A stretch of 64,000 nucleotides of DNA from Erpobdella octoculata (Eukaryota > Annelida > Clitellata > Hirudinida > Erpobdellidae): the NCBI GenBank assembly GCA_963978895.1, contig OZ022240.1, positions 12,744,307 to 12,808,306 on the forward strand. The letters run 5' to 3'. Under the pieces are notes generated by a model that worked only from the letters and a program-made list of their open reading frames with translations, had not been told where the DNA came from and ran no database searches. The stretch's first letter is position 1. Every line of letters begins with the position of its first letter. Made by a program: the position numbers and the translations under genes. Positions 55,440 to 64,000 of this stretch are shown here, in pieces.

Positions 55440-57622
55440 ATGCTATTTTTGTATTTCGGAGATATTTGGTTTTCCAGGAAGCATCATCAGTTTGTCTTGA
55501 GCATTTTTCCTGATTGTTCCTAGCGCCCCAATCACCACTGGTATCACTCTTGTTTTTAAATTCCACATTCGGTTTATTTCTATTTCTAGGTCCTTATACT
55601 TGCATATCTTTTCTGATTCTTTCAATATAATATTTGCATCATCTGGAACAGACACCTCAACCAACAAGCATTCTTTTTTTCTTTTGTTGTAAATTACTAT
55701 ATCAGGTCTGTTAGCTGGAATTGCTTGGTCTGTGATGACCGGCAGATCCCATGTGATTGTAACATCATCATCTACATTGATAACTTTTTCTGGTTCATGT
55801 TCATAATATTTTTTGGGTGCCTTAGCTCCAAAGTGTTTGCACAACTTCCAGTGGATGTAATTTGCTACATTGTTGTGTCTTTTTGTGTACTCAGTTGGAG
55901 CTAGAATTGTGCATCCTGAAACAATGTGACTGATGTGTTCCTCTGCCTTGTTGCATAATCTGCACCGACTATCAACTTCTTGCTTCAAAATGTGTTTTTG
56001 AAAGTATCTGGTGTTGAGTGCCTGATCTTGGGCAGCTATTATGAGACTCTCTGTTTCACCTTTGAGACCCGAGCTCTTTAGCCATGACATGGTTTGCTCT
56101 TTATCTGTTGTTGGATTGTCAAGGTTTCTAAAAAATTGTCCATGAAGAGGTTTCATTTTTAAATTATTAGTTTTTTCGATGAATAATTTGTTTTTTAGCT
56201 GGTTTTTTTTACAAATGTCAGAGGTTGGATTTAAAATAGAGTACTTATTCTTGATTTTAGCAGCTTCTTTTTGAATTGATTATTTAGTGGCTTGTTGGTC
56301 AAGGAACTTTGCAACGTTTGTGATTTTGTCTGGTTCTGTCTGAATGTAATCACAGAGATCAACAATAGCAAGGTTGTAAGCTGAAACCAAATCGACCAGA
56401 CCTCTTCCACCATCACATCTCTTGATGTAGAGTCTCTCAACATCAGCCTTTGGGTGAGGAATTCCTCCTATCGTTAGGAGCTTTCTCGTCTTTCTATTAA
56501 TTTTTTCAATTTCATCAGTCAACCAGTTTATAATGCCAAAACTGTAAGTCAGAACTGGAACTGCTAAAAAATTAATGGCACTAAATTTATTTTTGGAATT
56601 TAGTTCAGTATTAAGGACTTGTCTTACACGTCTGTAGTACTCTTTTTTTATTTTGTCTTTTATTAGAGAGTGTTGTATACCATCTTTTTCTTCCACACCA
56701 AGATATTTGTAAGTTTCGTTAGGTTCTAAGTTTGTAATGATTATATCATTGTCCAGTTTGATGTTTTGATTGGATTGTATTTTACCATGTTTGATGGTGA
56801 CTTTGGAACATTTTTCTAAACCAAATTCCATTTTTATATCATCACTAAACTTTTTTACTAAAGTTAATGCATCATTTAATTGTGATTCACTATTTGAGAA
56901 CAGTTTTAAATCATCCATGTAGAAAAGATGGTTTATCATTGTTTGATTTACTTTAAAACCTAAGTTGTGGTTATTTAAAATGCTAGTTAATGGAATTAGT
57001 GTTAGGCAAAACAGAAGAGGAGATAAGGAATCCCCTTGGAAAATTCCACGTTTTACAACAATTTTTTTTGTTTTCAAATGTCCTTCTTTGTAAAACAACC
57101 ACATTTCTGTCTGCCATTTTTTCATGGTGTTTGCTACAAAATTAAGAATAACTGGATCAACTCTGTAAATTTTCATTGTTTCTAGAATCCAAGAGTGAGG
57201 AACACTATCAAAGGCTTTTCTGTAATCAATCCATGCCATACTCAAGTCTTTCTTTTGTTTTTTGGCTTGCCACACTATTAGTTTATTTATTAATAATTGA
57301 TCCTTGCAGCCTTTAGATTTTTTCTTGCATCATTTTTGTTCACATGGGTAAATATTATTTTGGATAAGATGAGAATACATTCTGTTTGTAATGGCAGCAG
57401 TCAATATTTTATACATTGTCGGCAGGCAGGTGATTGGTCTATAATTTTTGGCTTCTTTAGTGAATTTGTTTTTGGGAATCAGAAATGTGACTCTAGTTGT
57501 GAGCCATTCAGGAACTGTTTCTGGTTTATTAATTATTTCATTGAATGATTTAGTCAAAACTTGATGTGCTGCAGTAAAATGTTTCAGCCAGAAATTTTGC
57601 AGTTGATCTGGCCCAGGAGAAT
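55440..57622 (-). pseudogene. LINE with restriction-like endonuclease (R2/R4 group), near-complete 3' half
   Basis: Order on the minus strand: LQNFWLKHFTAAHQVLTKSF, TTRVTFLIPKNKFTKEAKNY-R-P-I, a TGA stop near 57335, LSMAWIDYRKAFDSVPHSWI (motif A), VVKRGIFQGDSLSPLLFCLT (motif B), INHLFYMDDLKLFSNS (catalytic M-D-D), YKYLGVEE, NKFSAINFLAVPVLTYSFGI, then after a frame change SRCRLCNKAEEHISHIVSGC (C-x2-C...H...C zinc knuckle) and NRPDIVIYNKRKKECLLVEV with SVPDDANI (P-D...E restriction-like endonuclease core). No AP endonuclease. 5'-truncated at 57622. One stop and one or two frameshifts. Confidence 0.85.
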
Positions 57623-57796
57623 TATTATTATTACATCTGTTGTTAGTGAATCTTCACCGTCGAAATTCAGTGATCGATTTGCGATTAATTCATTTGTTGC
57701 TGATAATGTTGCGCGTAAATCTTTTCATTCCGTTTCTTCAAAAACTTTAATTCCTTTTTCTGAGAATCAACGCCCTAAGGTTTTCAGAAGTCATAT
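57623..57796 (+). other. Short open stretch of unknown origin
   Basis: Plus-strand frame SPSKFSDRFAINSFVADNVA and onwards, Ser/Phe-rich, cut by the hAT insertion at 57797. Not recognised; perhaps a PLE tail piece. Confidence 0.3.
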
Positions 57797-57804
57797 ATTT
57801 TATC

Positions 57805-59065
57805 CAGTGTTGAATTAAGTACTCAGAAAATGTGCTTAAGTACAAGTACTAAGTACTCTGTGTTAAATGTACTTTAAGTACAAGTACAAGTACATTATTT
57901 ATCTTGTACTTAAGTACAAGTACAGTTTTTCAAATTGTACTTAAGTACAAGTACTCAAGTACCTTAAAAATTTGTATTGATCAGCATAAAAGCAAGTATT
58001 TATTAAGAAACATCACCAAATTGTCATTTTGAGTTGAATCATTACTTTCTGAACCTGGTTCATAAAACCCATAGAAATCGCCATTTGATGCTGTCAGAGC
58101 CTCTGCTTCTGGAAAAGTATTTGTTTCATTCATACGATTGACTTCAACTACAAACAGTTTTTCAGTTATCTTACAATGTGTCAAAGACAGCCAGCGAACC
58201 TTAAAGTATGGATGTGACACAGCGGGATATCGGTAGATGACTAGTCTCGTCTTCTATGTCCCAGGATCACTATCTTTTCTCTCTATGGTTCCAACTCGAA
58301 TATGCTTGATTCAGCATACTCTTTAAAAGCTTTTACAAAATTGTTCCCATTACAAGTCACAACATAGTTTTCTGACATTTCGTCTAACCGTATTTGCTTG
58401 CATATGAACTAGGGCTATCAACATTTCTAGACGCCCTTCGTTTGACTTGCTTGCTTTGCACGTGCATTGAGTCAATGTGTTTTTTACCATGAGCTCTCTA
58501 AAACCAAATAATACAGAATTTAAAGTTCTTAGCCTACAAATTATCAAAATTCTCATTCTTAACGTACTTGAATATGCTTGAGCTTGGTGCAATTCGAAGG
58601 AGATTTGTATTGAAAGACTGCAAAGAGCTTTTATATAATCTCCATCTTCAGAAACTATTTCACTGAAATAAGTCTTCACAACTAAAGGAAAAACTTGACT
58701 AACTTTGCAGTTATAGGTACGTTACAATATATCGACCATCTTGTAAAAAACATAATGTAAAAACTAGAATACAAAGCATAACCTCGACAACAGAAAATGC
58801 TCGAGCATAGAATCTGTTACATAAACACTTATTTTTAGGTTTACAAATTATAAGTAATTAGTTTTAAAAATAAAAATAAAGCAATTTTTTTAAAGTACTT
58901 AGCTACTTTTGAAATGTACTTACTTAAGAAGTACACTAAAAATGTACTTAAGTGCAAGTACTAAGTACACATTCGCAAAAGAACTTAAGTACAAGTACTC
59001 AAGTACACATATTGTATTTAAGTACGTACTTAAGTACATATGTACCTAAGTACTCGTCATCAATG
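57805..59065 (-). mobile_element. hAT transposon remnant with AAGTAC-rich ends and 8-bp TSD
   Basis: Ends CAGTGTTGAATTAAGTACTC and, inverted, CATTGATGACGAGTACTTAG. Flanks ATTTTATC (57797-57804) and ATTTTATG (59066-59073) differ at one of eight bases. Both subterminal regions (57818-57965 and 58895-59050) are packed with overlapping AAGTACAAGTACTTAAGTAC words. Inside, minus-strand blocks include MSHPYFKVRWLS and NDNLVMFLNKYLL (57981-58220), a decayed part of a hAT transposase, plus an unplaced 109-codon frame (58350-58679). Confidence 0.75.
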
Positions 59066-59073
59066 ATTTTATG

Positions 59074-59495
59074 GGGTAAAAGCGCGCACATGTCGTCATT
59101 GGTGTCAATGGCCAGATAAATCTGCGTTCAAAACAATTCAGTTGCGTGACGCAGCCCCTGCAAGCTCGCGAGATAATTCTCCAGTGCGGTCTTTAAATGC
59201 CTAGGCCATAGATATATATAGATACGCCCTGCCATATATATATATCTATGCGCCCTGCACACATTTTTTCATAGGCCGGCCGGCGACCCCAGCATAGTAT
59301 ATAACAATTCATAAATTTCGAAGTAGAAAATGTGTTTAAAAAATTTAAACTAATTAAAAAATAAGAAACAAAATATAATTGTGAATAAAAACAATTTTTT
59401 AAAGTTTGCATAAAAAAAGATGTTTGCCGACTGAGCAAGTGCTCAACCAATCGTGCGCCCTTTCACAGCTCGAGGGCCATGAAGTTATAGTCCGT
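59074..59495. other. Stretch without a gene
   Basis: 59205-59270 contains ATATATAT and CTATGCGCCCTGC/GATACGCCCTGC duplicates and a CCGGCCGGCG word. Nothing coding. Confidence 0.4.
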
Positions 59496-60069
59496 GGGCC
59501 AAGTCTAAATAGGTCTTTTTTAGGTGAACAGCTTATTTTAGTACTAAAAGTTAGTAATTAATATAATGAAACAAAAATTGCTTTCTAGACTTCTCAAAAC
59601 GGTAGCTTAGATGTAATATTTGAAGTTATGTTCAAGCGAGGGATGATACGATGTTTACGTTTACATCGTAAAAATCATCAAATGACCGGTTTATTAAAAC
59701 TTATAATCTGCCGTTTGCAATATATGTTAATTTTATTGCGTGTAACATAAAGATGACCTGTTTGATATATTTAAAAAATAAAGGTTTGTGTGAGAAACTG
59801 ACGATGTCGTCATAAAAGCACTAATAGTTACTGGTATATCAGATAAAGATGAATAAATAATAATGTATAATAAACACTCTCTATTGAACAACACCACATA
59901 TTTAGCTGCAACAACTTTAATGAAACTTAGAGTTTAATGATTTAAAAGAAAACAGTGAGAAGCTTGAACAAATAATCTTGAGATCAGATGACAATGTTGA
60001 TACAGAGATGATCACTGAACCAAATATTCTGGATGAGGATGAGAAGCCCGTGGTTCAGGAAGAAATAGA

Positions 60070-60470
60070 CAAGACCATATTTCCAGGGGTAATAATAAAA
60101 AACTTCTAGAGTTGTACAAGTTAATGAGCCAAGGGTATCGGAGGACACACATGCTTTTAGTTTATAATTTGTAGTGACTGTTGCTGCTTTCCCCACATGT
60201 CTTGTTTTTTGTATTCAATATTGCTTTCAAAACATTTTTATTTATTTCTGATTTAGATTTTTTCAAAATTTCCAGGGGTAGTGACAGAAATTCCTAGAGT
60301 TGTACAAGAGCCAAAGGTACCAGAGGACGCACTTGCAACGTTTCATGCTACCTATTAGTTTATAATTTGTAGTTCCTGTTTCTGCTTTCTCTACATGTCT
60401 TGCTTTTTGTATTCAATAGTGCTTTCAAAACAGTTTTATTTACTTTTGATTTAGATTTTTTCATGCTTTC
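60070..60470. repeat. Tandem duplication of about 200 bp
   Basis: Units of about 60083-60264 and 60273-60470 share TTCCAGGGGTA, AGAGTTGTACAAG, TTAGTTTATAATTTGTAGT and GATTTAGATTTTTTCA. About 85% identical. Confidence 0.8.
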
Positions 60471-60914
60471 ATTTGTGTTGGGAATAAAAATTGAGAAGTT
60501 GTATTCAAGTTATTGAGTTTTATTCTTTCTCATTAATATGGCACAACAATGTCAATTAAGAGACAAAGAAATTGATATGGATGTGAATTTGGGTCCAAAT
60601 ATTAGTGCTGTTCAATGCATATGCATCATCCACTCTCAAAGTAGCAATAAAAAATATATTCTAACTTGACTAGGTCATGTGATATTTCATCATGAAACAC
60701 ATTATTAGCTGCAGGTAATATAAGACAATTTAAGTTTCTTTTGGACATTGCAAGGACAAACTGAAGCTGGTAATGTTCCGGAATTTTACTATCATTGACA
60801 GTGCCGAAATTTGTTTAATCTCAAGAAAACGCTGGAATTAATAAATAATTCAACTACTTGCACTATTGATCAAGATATAGACCAAAACACAATTGCCAAA
60901 ACAAGAGGATGCCA

Positions 60915-61195
60915 TCAGCAACTTCTTCACCTATTCTTGATGCTGTTTGTATTTTAGTCATAAGATTAAATTTGTGAAAATTTCAAAATCTCGTGAACCT
61001 CTTCTTCAGTGTGTTGATGACCAAGTTCAAGTGCAGATTCGTAGTTATGCAGAACAAACTGGTGATAAGCATCCACTTGGTATGATTGGGAGTTGTGATA
61101 TGATAGCTGCTGAGGCAAAATATCATGCCTCCTGTTACAAACTGTGTGCTAAGCCACTTAAACAGCATTTGATTAATTTCATGAAGTTTATGTGA
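60915..61195 (+). pseudogene. Cys/His-rich N-terminal domain of an unknown transposon or host protein
   Basis: A frame with KIKFVKISKSREPLLQCVDD and later DMIAAEAKYHASCYKLCAKP, preceded in another frame by a V-C-I-F stretch that could give C-x-x-C. The S-R-E-P-L...A-E-A-K-Y-H-x-x-C-Y pattern is common in large uncharacterised invertebrate protein families linked to transposons. There is no upstream Met in frame and the rest of the protein is missing. Lies inside the inverted-repeat element. Confidence 0.5.
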
Positions 61196-61470
61196 ATACT
61201 CTTTAAATTTTATTTAACTAAAATTGACTACAAAATTAGTTATGCATTTATAATTTCAAAAGTGGCTAGGTATTTCATCCTAAATTTGGGATATCTCAGG
61301 TTATGGCAGACATTTGTACTGATATTTTAGTGGTTTGTTTTTAATAAAAAGTTATAGTATATGTTTATAAAGTTCATATTTATTGTTCCCATTTTATTTG
61401 CTGTTTAAATAAAGTCAGTATTGCCTGAATACTTGCAAAATAAAATTGTTGTGTCTTGTATTTTATTTTT

Positions 61471-61742
61471 GCCTATACTTCATCTAAGCTGGCATACTGA
61501 AAAGTCTAGAAAGTCTTAAAATGTTTCTGCTATTATTGCCTATCATCCCTATAAATTTTACATATCAATGAACTCAATGCTGATTGGTTAAGCGCAAATA
61601 GGCGTATGTTTAGGCGTGCACTCCGGAATTAATTTGTGTTTTTCGATTTTTGCTTATATTTCAGTTAAGCTACCAAATTGAGAAGTCTAGAAAGTCTTAA
61701 AATGTTCTTCTTAATATTGCCTATCATCCATATAAATTTCGT
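61471..61742. repeat. Direct repeat of about 92 bp near the right end of the element
   Basis: 61471-61562 and 61650-61742 share AGTCTAGAAAGTCTTAAAAT and ATTGCCTATCATCC. About 80% identical; probably subterminal repeats of the element. Confidence 0.7.
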
Positions 61743-61774
61743 CTGTTCACCTCAAAAAAGACCTTTTTGATCGA

Positions 61775-63350
61775 AAAGTCACTTTGGCCCATAGACTAAT
61801 GTCTCCGAGCCATATAGGAGGATCGGAAGAATCAATGTTCGGTAAAGACGAATTTTTGTCTTGATTGCAATGTTCGTTCACTTTCAAACGCACCATCTGA
61901 GCGCTGTAAATGCCGCAGTCGCCTGGCCAACGCGGCTGTGGACGTCGGCCGACGACGACGTCTTCTTTTCCTGCACGATCGATCCAAGGTATTTAAATTT
62001 CGTCACTTGCTCGATCTGGACATTATTTAGGTGGACATGAGCTGGCGACCCGTCCGTTGTTAATACCTTGGTCTTCTCGGCGTTGATCTTTAGGCCGTAT
62101 GACTTGGCAATATCGCCGATGTCGTTTAGGCAACTTGTAGCTTCCACGTCGGTGTCGGCGAATACGGCGCTATCGTCCGCGAACATCAGATCAGTGACAA
62201 AGTTGTTTTTGTCGTATTGAACACCACGCCTTCCTTCGAACGATTTCCTCATAATCGCATCGATCACGACGTTAAATAAAAGCGGAGAGGCGACGTCTCC
62301 CTGTCGGACACCGGTTTGAATGGTAAACTCGTCCGATAGGTCGTTTCGAATTCGGATGCAGCTGGTCGAACCACTATACGACGCTTGTAACAAACGGATG
62401 ACTTTCGGTGGTATGTTTTCGCTTTCCAATGCCGTCCACAATGATGGCCAATGGATGCAGTCGAAAGCCGATTTGAAGTCGATGAAGACAACAACAGTCC
62501 GCCGGCCACATCGAACCCTCTCTTCTACGAGTTGGCGTAGTGCGAAGATTTGATCGATGCATCCTCGATTCGGTCGAAATCCGGCCTGTTCCTCACGGCA
62601 CGATTGTTCACAATGTTTTTGTAGTCGTGACTGAATGATTTTCGTGAATACTTTTCCAACGATTGAAAGGAGACTAATGCCGCGGTAGTTTTTGCATTCT
62701 CGACTGTCTCCTTTCTTCAAAATGGGAACGACGATCGCTTTATTCCACGCTGATGGTACGTACTCCGTGTCCCAGATGTATGTCAATAGGATGTGTAGAC
62801 GTTGCAATAGAATGTCACCACCAGCTTTGATCATCTCGGCTGTAATTTGATCGATGCCCGGCGCTTTTCCGTTCATGAGCGATTTGACGGCCGCTTTCAC
62901 TTCGGCGATTGTTGGTACGTCGACGGGAAATGGGATCTGCGGTTGATCGATTTGTGGCGGGTCCGCGGCTGGTCCTGCAGGCGGATCGTGGTTGTATAGT
63001 TCGTGGAAAAATTCCCGCCACCTCTGTAATCGATCGGAAGACGAACTAACAAACTTACCATCCGATTTCCTGATGTTATCGTTGATCAATTTCGTTTTTC
63101 CACCTAAACGTTGTAGTGTCTGATACAATGTTCGATATTCATGTCGTGATGCGGCTTCTTCCATTTCGGCTGCAACATCGTTCCAATACACCTCTCGCTC
63201 GATCTTCATTTTCCGCCTTACCTCTTGATAAAGTCGCCGGTATTGTTCGAAATCGACGTGCTTGATTTTTTTCCGCTCAGCTACCAAATCCAGACACTCA
63301 TCCGAAATCCATGGCTGCGTTCGTCGACGGATCGGTGGACATAACGGCGC
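61775..63350 (-). pseudogene. RTE-type LINE, reverse transcriptase and C-terminal part
   Basis: Long minus-strand frame: RRRTQPWISDECLDLVAERK, ELYNHDPPAGPAADPP, VKSLMNGKAPGIDQITAEMI, VPSAWNKAIVVPILKKGDSR, YRGISLLSIVGKVFTKII, EEQAGFRPNRGCIDQIFALR, VVFIDFKSAFDCIHWPSLW (motif A), IQTGVRQGDVASPLLFNVVI (motif B), DLMFADDSAVFADT (catalytic A-D-D) and FKYLGSIV. After two TGA codons near 61884 it continues TKIRLYRTLILPILLYGSET. The 5' end is cut by a hAT at 63359 and the 3' end by the element ending at 61796. GC content is higher than the surroundings. Family by motif pattern is RTE. Confidence 0.85.
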
Positions 63351-63358
63351 CGCACATT

Positions 63359-64000
63359 CAGTGGCGTACCTAGGGTCTTCTGCGCCCGGGGACAAAACAC
63401 AAAATCTGCGCCCCCTACATAAAATCTGTCGAACTACATAAAATATAATAACTGTCGTTCTCAGTATTTGCATGTAGACTACAGTCTCTGGCGCCTATAT
63501 ACATGCATTTCAGGGTATTTAAATTTCTATATGCATATTGAGCTGAGTTGTAAACAAAATTTATTTTTCTTGCTTTTACTGCAGCAAACTGGTTAATTAT
63601 ATCATCAAAATCAATCTGTTCAAGAACTTCCCTCTCCACACTCATTAGGGCCAGATCGCTAAGTCTATCTTGTCCCATGGATGCTCGAAGGTAGGAAAGA
63701 ATTATTTTTAATTTACTGAAGGATCGCTCACAGCTGGCAATCGAGACAGCTATGGTAAGAAGGATTTGTAGAGCAACACGCAAATTTGGAAAAACATCTT
63801 CTCCGTAACTAACAATGAACGACAAGAGTTCTGTAGGAGTCTTTGGTGCAGTATCCTGGCGGGTCTCAAGGAGCATTCTGCAGTCACATACTTCATTTAA
63901 TAACTCAATTCCTTCAACATCCGAGTCATAAAAATTTCCAAATTCAATACAATGATGACGAAGACTGTCAAGATCTTTGTCATTCAAAAGTTTGTCTACA
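63359..64000 (-). mobile_element. hAT transposon, one end and C-terminal transposase; continues past the window
   Basis: Terminus CAGTGGCGTACCTAGGG at 63359, like the hAT at 33208. Inserted into the RTE LINE; the 8 bp before it (CGCACATT) would be the target duplication. The other end is outside the window. Confidence 0.85.
63540..63987 (-). CDS. hAT transposase, C-terminal part, open to the window edge
   Basis: The minus-strand frame is open from 63987 to the 63415 region. It includes PTELLSFIVSYGEDVFPNLR, VALQILLTIAVSIASCERSF, SKLKIILSYLRASMGQDRLS and DLALMSVEREVLEQIDFDDI, ending INQFAAVKARK: the hAT dimerisation domain with S-C-E-R-S-F-S-x-L-K and the closing F-A-x-x-K-A-R-K. Codons after about 63540 are terminal-region read-through. 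No defect is seen in the visible part, so this copy may be younger than the one at 33 kb. Catalytic residues lie outside the window. Confidence 0.85.

Larger units (their letters stand above)
59498..61796. mobile_element. Unclassified DNA element with inverted termini
   Basis: Left end GGGCCAAGTCTAAATAGG with TCTTTTTTAGGTGAACAG. Right end, inverted, GGGCCAAAGTGACTTTTCGA with AAAAAGGTCTTTTTTGAGGT and GAACAG. Inside are two direct duplications and a small zinc-binding-like coding remnant. The flanks ATAGTCC/ATAGACT are only loosely similar, so no target duplication can be claimed. Confidence 0.5.

Noticed and set aside
62264..63021. Short ORFs in other frames over the RTE region
   Set aside because: Shadows of the RTE frame caused by its higher GC content.

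Overview
The window is repeat-dense, AT-rich nuclear DNA from an animal, most likely an aquatic invertebrate. The evidence is intron-like gene pieces with GT/AG borders, metazoan-type TTAGGG repeats, long AT, AAT and CATA microsatellites, and a wide mix of animal transposon families (Penelope-like, CR1, L2, RTE and restriction-like-endonuclease LINEs; hAT, P/THAP, MULE and Harbinger-like DNA elements; Helitrons; SINEs). A cnidarian-like genome would fit, but nothing here fixes the species. There is no bacterial gene organisation and no intact rRNA or tRNA gene. A few stretches look like host-gene exons: a coiled-coil gene near 3.4-4.1 kb (- strand), a 269-codon ORF at 23-23.8 kb (- strand) and a zinc-finger exon near 39.7 kb (+ strand).

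Layout. 0-8 kb: tandem and dispersed repeats, nonautonomous Helitron pieces, a coiled-coil gene candidate, a tRNA-derived SINE, large microsatellites and an L2 fragment. 8-10.5 kb: Penelope-like (PLE) terminal regions on both strands, carrying hammerhead-ribozyme folds and ending in (AT)n. 10.5-15 kb: a broken Helitron helicase, a TTAGGG patch, a decayed CR1-type LINE and two tandem Helitron copies. 16.4-21.6 kb: a tandem chain of PLE copies on the minus strand; the longest covers N-terminus, reverse transcriptase and GIY-YIG endonuclease and is broken by a nested CR1 insertion, one stop and one frameshift. The chain ends in a palindrome joined to a second CR1 fragment. 22-25 kb: mostly single-copy sequence with the 269-codon ORF.

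25-36 kb: two young SINEs with target-site duplications, a MULE transposase fragment, a foldback element with a 9-bp duplication, a hAT element and a MITE, the last two each inside an L2 remnant. 36.6-44.5 kb: two copies of an unclassified repeat that ends in (AAT)n, flanking a zinc-finger exon and a 36-copy 41-bp minisatellite. 45-51 kb: a P/THAP-type transposon with a 9-bp duplication and a separate P-transposase remnant. 51-58 kb: an L2 with a long open reverse-transcriptase frame, a deleted PLE and a LINE with a restriction-like endonuclease. 57.8-64 kb: a hAT element, an unclassified inverted-repeat element, an RTE remnant and the end of a further hAT.

The least explained structures are: (i) short-period arrays built on a shared G-R-C-G-A-A-A-Y-G-T-like core but different in sequence at each site, one pair forming a foldback element; (ii) a minisatellite in which every 41-bp unit holds a 3' splice site, an 8-nt potential microexon and a 5' splice site; (iii) PLE ends where ribozyme, ORF start and (AT)n always occur in the same order.
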